From Treponema sp. (GTDB taxonomy: Bacteria > Spirochaetota > Spirochaetia > Treponematales > Treponemataceae): 64,000 bases of DNA. A model generated the notes under the pieces. It saw only the letters and a program-made list of their open reading frames with translations. It was not told the origin of the DNA and did no database searches. Location: contig JAFUDX010000028.1 in the NCBI GenBank assembly GCA_017464425.1, positions 62,001-126,000 on the forward strand. The letters are read 5' to 3'. Numbering within the stretch: the first letter of the stretch is position 1; each line of letters opens with the position of its first letter. This document shows positions 27,596 to 34,966 of the stretch, piece after piece. The position numbers were made by a program, and so were the translations under genes.

Positions 27596-28609
27596 CTATT
27601 TTTCAACGATATATTTTGCGCGGATTTCCGCAAGCCCCATTTTCTGCGCGAGGTGGTATGCGTTGGCGTGGGAGAGCCACCCCGCTATGCTGTCCAATAC
27701 GGAGCGCAACTCGTCAACGGTCAGCTCGCCCGATTCAAAGCGGTCGGGCAGAGCCGCAATATTCCTCTTCATTCGTTTTACCGTGCGCTTACGGACAAGG
27801 ATGTAATTGTCAAAAAGTCTATAGCCTAAACAATCAATACCTTGCTTCACATTAAATACATTAGCCTTGCTGTATTCCAATCTCTTTTTTTCCCAAAGAA
27901 ACTCCTCAATTCTTTTTCTACATTCGTGGAGATATGATTTATCATTACCCCCAAGCCAAAAATTATCGCAATATCGAATATAGTCTCGGATTTTCAATTC
28001 TTGCTTGCAGAAAATGTCAAGTTCGGTCAGAAAGAAATTCCCGTGCCAAATGCTTGTGAGATTTCCGATAGGCGTGTTCTTACCACCCCCGAACGAATAG
28101 ATATTGTCTTCAAGAATAGAAAGAAACTTCGTGTCGCGGATTTTCGCCTTGTACTGCTCAAAAAGCAAGTCGTGGCTGATTGACGGATAGAAATGATGTA
28201 TATCACCTTCCATACAATATTTATTCCGTCGTATAAGTTCCATACACCGTTGAACCGCTGCTTGTTGCCCGCGACCGTCAAGGCAAGCGTAACTGTCGGC
28301 GATAAAATACCGCTCATAGTAAGGCTTCAGAACATTCACAATGGCATGATGTACTATTCTATCGGGATTGAACGGCAAAATGTAGATAATCCGCTTTTTC
28401 GGCTCAAAAATTGTTTTGCTTTGGTATTTCGATGTATGAAATGTGCCGTTGATGACAGACTGCCGCGTTTTAGCGACTTGTTCTGCAGCGTTCAGTTCAA
28501 AACGCTGCACCTGTTTCTGCCGTGCCTTGCCTTTCTTTGCAGAAAGGTAAGCAAGGTTAAAATTTTCTTCTGAAATGAACGGTTGCCAAAGGTTAGACCA
28601 AGTCTTCAT
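27596..28609 (-). CDS. Diversity-generating retroelement reverse transcriptase
   Basis: 337 residues. Palm motifs: GDIHHFYPSI with Asp 136, IGNLTSI (181-187) and RYCDNF (YCDN, 213-216), then the thumb. It copies the template repeat with adenine-directed errors into the variable repeat. Two motif oddities: the second Asp of YxDD is Asn, and the DGR hallmark (I/V)GNxxSQ has Ile for Gln. Despite this the nearby repeats show perfect adenine-specific changes. ATG at 28609 is 113 bp after the template repeat. Transcribed with the template from its own promoter. Confidence 0.9.
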   Translation of the reverse strand: MKTWSNLWQPFISEENFNLAYLSAKKGKARQKQVQRFELNAAEQVAKTRQSVINGTFHTSKYQSKTIFEPKKRIIYILPFNPDRIVHHAIVNVLKPYYERYFIADSYACLDGRGQQAAVQRCMELIRRNKYCMEGDIHHFYPSISHDLLFEQYKAKIRDTKFLSILEDNIYSFGGGKNTPIGNLTSIWHGNFFLTELDIFCKQELKIRDYIRYCDNFWLGGNDKSYLHECRKRIEEFLWEKKRLEYSKANVFNVKQGIDCLGYRLFDNYILVRKRTVKRMKRNIAALPDRFESGELTVDELRSVLDSIAGWLSHANAYHLAQKMGLAEIRAKYIVEK

Positions 28610-28721
28610 AAAAAAATCGGCAGCCCTGCATTTGCATACTGCTACTAGTAGGACTGCCGCTCCGTTGAGTGTTCTGGCATTCCGCCAAAGTAACAGGTTC
28701 AGCCGGAGTTACTACCCCGTA

Positions 28722-28838
28722 TCGCCCCGCGACCACCGATGTTCGCGTTAACCGTAGACCGAGCGTTGTTACCATTACGCGCACGAGACCCCGAATTGCG
28801 AGAATTGTTCCAATTCGCGCCCGCCAACAAAGCACGGA
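28722..28838 (-). repeat. DGR template repeat (TR)
   Basis: 117 bp equal in length to the variable repeat at 29029-29145. Twelve positions differ; at every one the template has A on the minus (coding) strand. In the reading frame of the target it encodes clustered AAC/AAT codons (N-W-N-N, N-S, N-G-N-N, A-N-I), the usual design for maximum diversity. The block GGTCGCGGGGCGA ends both repeats, after which they diverge (IMH-like versus IMH*). Confidence 0.96.
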
Positions 28839-28872
28839 TTCAACCTGTTACTTATGCTTTCGGCACAATGAC

Positions 28873-28901
28873 ACTATAGCACAAAAAAGGACTGCCTTCA
28901 A
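28873..28901 (-). promoter_or_regulatory. Promoter of the TR-RT transcript
   Basis: Leftward TTGAAG (28901-28896), 17-bp spacer, TATAGT (28878-28873), about 28 bp before the template repeat. The -35 lies in the loop region of the adjoining terminator. Confidence 0.6.
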
Positions 28902-28919
28902 TGAGAACAGCCCTTTTTT
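28883..28919 (-). terminator. Terminator between the target gene and the template repeat
   Basis: AAAAAAGGaCTG (28883-28894) pairs with CAGcCCTTTTTT (28908-28919), T-rich on both strands. It separates the tail operon from the TR-RT unit. The surrounding 396-bp gap (28610-29005) holds this, the TR-RT promoter, the template repeat and tandem hairpins. Confidence 0.7.
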
Positions 28920-28934
28920 GAAAAATTTTAGCGA

Positions 28935-28970
28935 GCGGCTTACGCCGCATAACTGTTGCCGCTACGCGGC
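28935..28970 (-). other. Tandem hairpins downstream of the variable repeat
   Basis: GCGGC-TTAC-GCCGC (28935-28948) and GCCGC-TAC-GCGGC (28958-28970), two small GC-rich hairpins 36 bp after the target stop codon. In the Bordetella phage DGR a hairpin just after the variable repeat improves homing, so these may serve the same purpose. Confidence 0.5.
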
Positions 28971-29005
28971 TCGTTTTTCGATTTCCGTTTTCCGCATTTC
29001 AATTT

Positions 29006-30451
29006 TCAACTTGCGCGTTTTATGTGGCTCGCCCCGCGACCACCGAAGGTCGCGTTAACCGTAGACCGAGCGTGGAAACCATCACGCGCACGAGACCCCG
29101 AAAGGCGAGAATGGTCCCAAAGCGCGCCCGCCAACAAAGCACGGACGGTGTAGTAATTCTGTCCGAAATCTCCCTGCCCGTCGTATATTTCCCAATCACT
29201 ACCGTCGGAATCACCGTCTGCTGATGTTTCTTCGAGCCATTGCCAAAATACGCCACAGCAGTCCTCGCATCCGATGAAACTAATCATTCTGCGTTCGTCC
29301 GTATCGATATGTCCGCCTGTCGTCACTGGATTGGACGAGCCTTTTATGTTCGTGGTTTCGTTGCTTCCCGCCGCTATTGAACTGAACTCGTGGTCGCGCA
29401 ACAGCCGCTTGCGCACATGGCGCATATCGTCTTGGTGATTCTGATGCTCGCGATAGTTCGTTACCGCTCCACCGAACTCCGAAGCTGTGTTGCGCCCCTT
29501 TCCGCTTTGAAGATAGACATCAACAGCAATATCCGTGTCCACATCGTAGACCATGCCTTCGGGAGATGAATTGGGCTGAAACCCGATGCAGAAAACCGAT
29601 TCGGGAAGAATCTGACCCGACAGGAAGCCCGCAAGCGGGTGTTTTACAGTCACGACATCATATTTTGAGCCTGTCTTTACCCCCATAACAGTTACATTGT
29701 AGAAGTCGTAGAAGCCGTCCTCGTCCTCGCTTGAATACTGCTTTACCAAAACTTTGTCGCCAACTTGAAGCCCACACGACGGGGCTTCCGCGATTTTGCC
29801 CTGCAAGTTGCTCCCCGCGTTTGCGCAGAGCGTATGAAATGAAAACAGTTTGCGCGTGTTCGCCGCCGTATACTGCTCAGAGATGTCGTTCGGGTAGGTG
29901 GAGTTGCAACTGACCACAATTTTAACGCCGTCGTCTGTGTCGAAGTCGGGAACGATATAGCCGTAGAAGTTTCTGCCCTCATCGTGGTTTGTTCTTGTCG
30001 TTGCCCTTGCGACCGCCTCTTGAATACCTGCGTCAAGGTTCAGATGCACCGTTTCGTGCGTTTCAAACCACCTTGTTTCAGTGCCGTTCGCCGTCGCAAT
30101 GTCGAGCCGAACCCGAACACCCGCCGCAATCTTGACGGAGCGGTGGTTTTCGTCGGTGAAGTCGAATGTGACGAAACGGGATTTCACTTCCCGCAAGTCC
30201 TTTACATACTGTTCAAATGCCGCCGCCAGTTGGTTTTCCTCATGGTTGTTCGGCTTTGCGCCGAGCCGCTTGATAAAACCGCCCATGTTGTCAAGCAAAA
30301 GGTTTATCGTTTTTGCGGGAATGAACGACGGCGGTTTCAACGGGTTGTTGAAGTCGCCGTCCGTGAATTTTCCGCTTTCGTCAACGCCTGGATAAACGAC
30401 GGTTTCGCCGTTCATTGTCAGTTCTTGGTTATCGGGATACATATCCGCCAT
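29006..30451 (-). CDS. DGR target: tail-tip receptor-binding protein
   Basis: 481 residues. The C-terminal 110 look like the C-type-lectin fold of DGR targets (FIGCEDCCGVFWQWLEE, then the variable region, GGRGA). The variable residues replace template Asn/Ile codons: L, D, H, L, D, F, H, T, F. The N-terminal half is fibre-like. It follows the baseplate gene gp48, the usual place of the Mu tail fibre. AAGGAGG before the ATG. Probably binds a variable ligand on the host surface. Confidence 0.9.
   Translation of the reverse strand: MADMYPDNQELTMNGETVVYPGVDESGKFTDGDFNNPLKPPSFIPAKTINLLLDNMGGFIKRLGAKPNNHEENQLAAAFEQYVKDLREVKSRFVTFDFTDENHRSVKIAAGVRVRLDIATANGTETRWFETHETVHLNLDAGIQEAVARATTRTNHDEGRNFYGYIVPDFDTDDGVKIVVSCNSTYPNDISEQYTAANTRKLFSFHTLCANAGSNLQGKIAEAPSCGLQVGDKVLVKQYSSEDEDGFYDFYNVTVMGVKTGSKYDVVTVKHPLAGFLSGQILPESVFCIGFQPNSSPEGMVYDVDTDIAVDVYLQSGKGRNTASEFGGAVTNYREHQNHQDDMRHVRKRLLRDHEFSSIAAGSNETTNIKGSSNPVTTGGHIDTDERRMISFIGCEDCCGVFWQWLEETSADGDSDGSDWEIYDGQGDFGQNYYTVRALLAGALWDHSRLSGSRARDGFHARSTVNATFGGRGASHIKRAS
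29029..29145 (-). repeat. DGR variable repeat (VR)
   Basis: Copy of the template repeat at the 3' end of the target gene, 12 substitutions in 117 bp, nine codons changed, none outside template adenines. Both ends are marked by conserved GC-rich sequence. Confidence 0.96.
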
Positions 30452-31832
30452 AAATTGCCTCCTTTCCGTATTGGAAATAAACTGTGCTGTATGTTGGTTG
30501 GAGCGCGAGCGCGGCTGATTCTATGTCAGTCCTACGCCAGTCTGCTCCATAACCGCTGATTCTTATAAGCACCACGCTGTTCCCGCGCGGGCTTGCAAGT
30601 CGTGATTCGCCGAACCTGTCTCGCCCGAAACACGCGCTTTGGAACGGCATTGTCTTTTTTAGTTCCACGCCTGTATGTTCCGACAGTTCTTCGAGCGTGT
30701 GGAACAGAAGCCCGCTTGCCGATGCCTTTTTCCCGCCCCAAATCACACTCTTTCCATAGACAAAATAGACCGTGCTGTATTTGTCCGCGATTTCCATAGT
30801 GGCGGTTTCAATATCGGTTCTTCGGAAATCCGCGCCGTAGCCACCGATTTTTATAAATGTGACTTCGTTTCCGAATGGGCTTGTAAGGCGTGATGCGGAT
30901 CTACTCTGCCCGAACCGTGCTGCTTCGTATGGCTTTGATTCTGTCAGTTCAACGCCCGTGTGTTCCGAAAGTTCCGCAAGCGTTGAGAATGTGTGACCGT
31001 CCGCGATTGCCTTGCACCCGCCGTAGAAGATGTCCGCTCCGTAGGCGAAGCAGATTTTTTCGTATTTTCCCGCTGTATCAAGCACCGCCGTTTCCACATC
31101 CTTGCGCTTCCAAGTGGAGCGGTAGCCTTGCATCAGAACGAGCGCAACATCTGCCATAAAGGGCGCGGCAATCCGTGACTGTCCGAAAACGGCGCGACCG
31201 AACCGAGCGGGCGTGTATGAGTGGTTGGGCGTGAGGTCAATCTTCACAGTCTTGGAAAGTTCGTCCATATCCGAGAATGTCTTTCCGCCCGCGAAAATGT
31301 ATTTGAAGCTGATTATGTGGTTTGCGAGCAGATGCCCCGTAATTGCCGCTTCAAAGTCGTCCGTTGTGTCTAGGTTTTCTCCGCCCAAAACGCTGACAGT
31401 AACAACTGAAAGCGTGTTTTGCGCTCCGAGCCGTTTCTGCCCGAATTTCTGCCACCCGAAACAGCCACAACGGAACGGGAATTCAACGCTTATCTGAACG
31501 CCGAAATTCTCCGCGATTTTGTAGATTGCGGAGAACCCCGCATTGCCGAGAATCAAGGCGCGACGGTTTTCTGTCGCAAGCGTGGGATTTGTCGTGCCAA
31601 GCCGTACCCGCTCCCAATTCTCCAGTGTTTCTTCTGCCGTTGCGGGATACGCTTCTTTTTGAAGCTGCGCCATTCGAGAACGAAAATAGCGGATGTCATT
31701 CCCCATAGCCGCAAGAATTCGATTTATGTCACTTGCAGAATCTGACTTGATTTTATCCCAGTAACTTCCCTGCGGGAGCAGTTTTTTTAGAGATTCCGTA
31801 TATTGCTCTTCTGTTCCTACTGTCAGTTCCAT
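30429..31832 (-). CDS. Baseplate/tail protein gp48-like with tandem repeats
   Basis: 467 residues. The first 190 match the Mu gp48 (DUF2313) type (SLKKLLPQGSYWDKIKSDSA). The rest is three repeats of about 85 residues, each with FGxSRxAxPxxxxV, GYxxxxxRxDxETA, YxxxxFxYGxxxxxGG and F-TLxELSEHTGVEL, plus a partial copy before them. This extension is absent from Mu gp48 (about 190 aa). It may act as a spacer between baseplate and receptor-binding tip. Overlaps the next gene by 23 bp. Confidence 0.8.
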   Translation of the reverse strand: MELTVGTEEQYTESLKKLLPQGSYWDKIKSDSASDINRILAAMGNDIRYFRSRMAQLQKEAYPATAEETLENWERVRLGTTNPTLATENRRALILGNAGFSAIYKIAENFGVQISVEFPFRCGCFGWQKFGQKRLGAQNTLSVVTVSVLGGENLDTTDDFEAAITGHLLANHIISFKYIFAGGKTFSDMDELSKTVKIDLTPNHSYTPARFGRAVFGQSRIAAPFMADVALVLMQGYRSTWKRKDVETAVLDTAGKYEKICFAYGADIFYGGCKAIADGHTFSTLAELSEHTGVELTESKPYEAARFGQSRSASRLTSPFGNEVTFIKIGGYGADFRRTDIETATMEIADKYSTVYFVYGKSVIWGGKKASASGLLFHTLEELSEHTGVELKKTMPFQSACFGRDRFGESRLASPRGNSVVLIRISGYGADWRRTDIESAALALQPTYSTVYFQYGKEAIYGGYVSR

Positions 31833-32884
31833 ATCGTCGTTCCAAGCACAGGATATTGCAGGGCGGTTGTCGTCACCTTGCCTCCCTGCAAGGTCAGACG
31901 AGCCTCGCTGATTGTCGAGCCGTCCACAATGATAGATTGCAAGTTTTCTTGCGTAAAAGTTGAGCCAGGCGCGGCTTTTACACTCAAATAGGTTTTGAGC
32001 CGACCAAGTACGGTGGCTCTATTCTCCGCAGTGTCCTCTGTGGCGAGTAATTCGATTGTCGGCTCAATCTGTACCAGTTCGGGTGTTTGAACCGTGTACA
32101 AGAGAGGAACAGATTTGCTTTTGATATACGCATCAATAGCCGAAAGCCCCGACACTTGATGAACGCCGTCTATTTGGTTGCCGTTTATGCACTGGATAAG
32201 CACCGCACCGAAAATTCCAAAATTCCGAATCTCAAACGCTTTTGTCACTTCCGCTGTTGCATCTACAGCCCACGCTGCAAAGTCGCCCGTCTTTCCGTAA
32301 CGGATAGAATTGCGCTCATATTCCAAAACACGGGCTAAATATTCCTCGTCGCTCTCGCTGTCTACGCCGCCTTTTATTCCGTTGCTTCCGACTTTTGCCG
32401 TTCTGTCTAACCCTGTTGTAAGGGAAGATACGATGCTTAGTTCTGTATCCGCATCAGCGTTTGATGCTAACCCCGATTCTTCGGCAGTCACATATACGGC
32501 TACTGTGCCATCAGCCCCGATTGTATATGCTTTGCCCGTGTAGTAGCGTTTTCCGTTTCCCGATTGGTAGACAAGCCCCGATGGAACAGCCGCGCCCGCC
32601 ACTCCTGTTTGAATGACAGTGCCGACCGCCGCACTTGCGTACAGCGCGGGAACACGGTCAGACCAATGCCCGCGTAAAAAATTGCCCGTGGCGGTATCGG
32701 GAAAAAGTTGGTCGCACAAAAAAGAAAGGTCTCCAAGCAACTGATGCTGTGACCCCGCATGAACAGAAGCAAGCACCTTCAGCAGATTGTAGCGGGGTGT
32801 TCTCTCCATTGGCTGCAAGCGGCTCACATAATTGTTATATGCCCTGTCGAGAAGTGTTGTAAGGCTGTCTCTTTTAAATTCCAT
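31823..32884 (-). CDS. Baseplate protein gp47 (J-like)
   Basis: 353 residues of the baseplate J/gp47 family: N-terminal MEFKRDSLTTLLDRAYNNYV, RGHWSDRVPAL in the middle and GGVDSESDEEYLARVLEYER, a typical family segment. Forms the wedge of the contractile-tail baseplate. Overlaps both neighbours by about 10 bp. Confidence 0.9.
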   Translation of the reverse strand: MEFKRDSLTTLLDRAYNNYVSRLQPMERTPRYNLLKVLASVHAGSQHQLLGDLSFLCDQLFPDTATGNFLRGHWSDRVPALYASAAVGTVIQTGVAGAAVPSGLVYQSGNGKRYYTGKAYTIGADGTVAVYVTAEESGLASNADADTELSIVSSLTTGLDRTAKVGSNGIKGGVDSESDEEYLARVLEYERNSIRYGKTGDFAAWAVDATAEVTKAFEIRNFGIFGAVLIQCINGNQIDGVHQVSGLSAIDAYIKSKSVPLLYTVQTPELVQIEPTIELLATEDTAENRATVLGRLKTYLSVKAAPGSTFTQENLQSIIVDGSTISEARLTLQGGKVTTTALQYPVLGTTIWN

Positions 32885-33203
32885 TCCAACTGTCCTCCAC
32901 CTGTAAGTCGTTCCCGTCGGGCTTTGTTACCGTTACGCGCCAATTCACGCGCGTTTTCCCCGCAAGTTCCGTTTCACATTCTATTTTTGCCGCAAGCCCG
33001 TCGTCGATAAGCCATTGCAGACAGTCCAAAATCATCTGCCGCACTGTTCCCGCCGTCGTGCCGTCTATTTTTCCATTCTGCCGCAGAATCCACAGTTCAG
33101 AGCCGAAATCGCGGTCTGCCCACCATCTGCCCTTGTCCGTGCCGATTGTCATAAGTACGAGTTCGCGGATGTCCTTCCAGTTCTCCAGTTTTCCGAGCGT
33201 CAT
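32874..33203 (-). CDS. Baseplate protein gp46 (W/gp25-like)
   Basis: 109 residues resembling Mu gp46: IGTDKGRWWADRDFGSELWI and VRQMILDCLQWLIDDGLA are the family core. Wedge component of the baseplate. ATGA overlap with the upstream small gene. Confidence 0.85.
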   Translation of the reverse strand: MTLGKLENWKDIRELVLMTIGTDKGRWWADRDFGSELWILRQNGKIDGTTAGTVRQMILDCLQWLIDDGLAAKIECETELAGKTRVNWRVTVTKPDGNDLQVEDSWNGI

Positions 33204-33415
33204 AAAAGTTTCCCCGTGGCTGTGGTTTTACCTGTCTGCGTATTTTGGTTTCCCGCAGTCGAGACGGCAATTCCCGCCTGTACTTCTGCCGTTTTGATTT
33301 GGTCGTCGATGATTTTTGCCAGTTTTTCCGCGTAGTCATCGTCGCTCATCGGCTCGTCTTTCATTGATTGGAACAGTTCGAGAAGATTTTTTGCAAGTGT
33401 TTTGTCGTTAAGCAT
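33200..33415 (-). CDS. Small baseplate-region protein (71 aa)
   Basis: 71 residues, helical first half (LAKNLLELFQSMKDEPMSDD), Thr/Gly-rich end. AAGGAGC is eight bases before ATG at 33415. It lies between gp45 and gp46; Mu has no obvious equal there. Function unknown. Confidence 0.65.
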   Translation of the reverse strand: MLNDKTLAKNLLELFQSMKDEPMSDDDYAEKLAKIIDDQIKTAEVQAGIAVSTAGNQNTQTGKTTATGKLL

Positions 33416-33908
33416 TGCCCTGCTCCTTGAACAGTTTTTTCCAGTTTTCTTCCCATTGCACAATGTTTTGCACGGTGGGCGGGTCTGTTTTCTGCGCGGT
33501 GGAACTGCCGAATGTGGCGAAGTTTTTGAGTAGCTCGCCCAAGTCAAGCCCAAGCTGATTTAGGCTCTGCTCGCCGTTCATTATGTCAATCGTGCCGTCC
33601 GCGCGGCATATCACGAACGCGCCGCCTTCGGAATAAAGAGCAACATCGCCGTCTTCCAGTTCGGGCGCGTTCTCCATATCCTCAACAGGAAGAACTTGAA
33701 CCGCATCCAAACTGCCGCCCGCGCAAAGAACGGTAACTTTGCCTTTGGTCGCCTTCGCCTTGAACCCATACGGATATGACGGTTCTACATTGTCGATAAT
33801 TCGGTTGTATGCCGTTTTAATCTGTAATGTGCCGTCATCATTCCGCTTCACGAATTCGGCGGGCTGAAAAATGTTTCTGATTTTTGCGGCAAGTTCTCCA
33901 AAACTCAA
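33408..33908 (-). CDS. Baseplate spike gp45-like
   Basis: 166 residues. GFKAKATKGKVTVLCAGGS and ENAPELEDGDVALYSEGGAF match the OB-fold and beta-helix parts of Mu gp45, the membrane-piercing spike. The C-terminus lacks the His-x-His iron site of the Mu spike tip and ends in a helical tail. Spike role from family and order. Confidence 0.8.
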   Translation of the reverse strand: MSFGELAAKIRNIFQPAEFVKRNDDGTLQIKTAYNRIIDNVEPSYPYGFKAKATKGKVTVLCAGGSLDAVQVLPVEDMENAPELEDGDVALYSEGGAFVICRADGTIDIMNGEQSLNQLGLDLGELLKNFATFGSSTAQKTDPPTVQNIVQWEENWKKLFKEQGNA

Positions 33909-34966
33909 CGATATGCCTCTGGCTTAACAAGCGTTACATCGCAAGAGAATGCGGATTTTTCAGCCGTGTATTCCACTTGCGATATAAGCATATTAGCATT
34001 CACCTTACAGGACGGTAGTTTAACGGGGATTAAAAGATTCACTTCCCAAAAGATTTCTTTGTGGTATGTGCCGCCGAGCCTCTGAATCTGCGCTTCGGTC
34101 AAGCCCCAGCCCGAAAGGGTACAGACAACTCTGTCCTCGCGGCGGCGGAGCATTTCGGTTTTCGCGCGGCGGTTCAGTTTCTCTTGGTCGATGATGAACT
34201 CCGACAGGTTGATTGTCAGTTTTCGCTTGTTCGGGCAGGTATTGTCTATTGCTTTTCCGACTTTGTTACAACAATTCACGATGTATTCGTGGTACTGCTC
34301 CATGCCGCTTTCGCTTCGTCTTGGGTGGCGCACATTCACGCCTTCTTCAATCGCAAATCCCCAGTTACACGCGCTCCGTGCGGGCTGTTCAATATACAAG
34401 CCGCCGAGTTGGTTTGATGTGATGATAAGCCCCTGCGCGTCCGCAACGGTGAGCAGTTTTGCCCACGGGCTTTCGTTTTCCCACGAAAACGAGAAAACCG
34501 TTTTTGTTATGTCGCCCGCCGTTGTCGGCAAGCATATTACATCTTTTTCTTTAAAGTCAAACTCGCCCGCAATCTGCCGCAGAATTTGAAGCAATGTCGG
34601 CTGACCGAGAATCGTGCCGCTCCATTTACTGTCGATGATGTCACGAGCCGCGCTCCGACCAGTGACGACAATTCCGTGCGTGTCCTTTTGGGTCTCCTCG
34701 TCTATATAATCGATGTACACGGTGGTGACAGGATGGTAGCCGTATTTTCCCGCATAAGCGTCTCGGCTCTCCGTGATGTATTTGCTCAAATAGCGCACCT
34801 GTATGATGCCGTGCTTGTGTACAAGGTTTCGCTCTGATTCGGGAATTTCAAGTTCTACATAATGGCAGATTTCGTCGAGCGATTTTCGTACCATAACCCG
34901 CCGATAATCAATGTTCACATATTTTCGTGCCGCTGAGTTCCATACGGCAACCGCCACCTCAGACAT
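33905..34966 (-). CDS. Tail hub gpP (gp44, GpD-like)
   Basis: 353 residues, Mu gp44/P2 gpD-type hub: KHGIIQVRYLSKYITESRDA, GQPTLLQILRQIAGEFDF, and VINLSEFIIDQ-like LSEFIIDQEKLNRRAKTEML. Forms the hub that holds the spike. ATGA overlap downstream. A late-promoter-like sequence lies within its 3' part (33990-34032). Confidence 0.88.
   Translation of the reverse strand: MSEVAVAVWNSAARKYVNIDYRRVMVRKSLDEICHYVELEIPESERNLVHKHGIIQVRYLSKYITESRDAYAGKYGYHPVTTVYIDYIDEETQKDTHGIVVTGRSAARDIIDSKWSGTILGQPTLLQILRQIAGEFDFKEKDVICLPTTAGDITKTVFSFSWENESPWAKLLTVADAQGLIITSNQLGGLYIEQPARSACNWGFAIEEGVNVRHPRRSESGMEQYHEYIVNCCNKVGKAIDNTCPNKRKLTINLSEFIIDQEKLNRRAKTEMLRRREDRVVCTLSGWGLTEAQIQRLGGTYHKEIFWEVNLLIPVKLPSCKVNANMLISQVEYTAEKSAFSCDVTLVKPEAYR
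33990..34032 (-). promoter_or_regulatory. Possible internal late promoter in gene P (P6)
   Basis: Leftward TAATCCCCGTTA (one mismatch), 23 bp, GCTAATATG with -10 TAATAT. Spacing is identical to the other late promoters. It would drive baseplate and receptor genes, as P-P does in Mu. One-mismatch dyads occur by chance, so this is tentative. Confidence 0.35.

Noticed and set aside
28593..28835. Open frame covering the template repeat
   Set aside because: It is the out-of-frame reading of the template repeat, which is non-coding in DGRs, and has no ribosome site.
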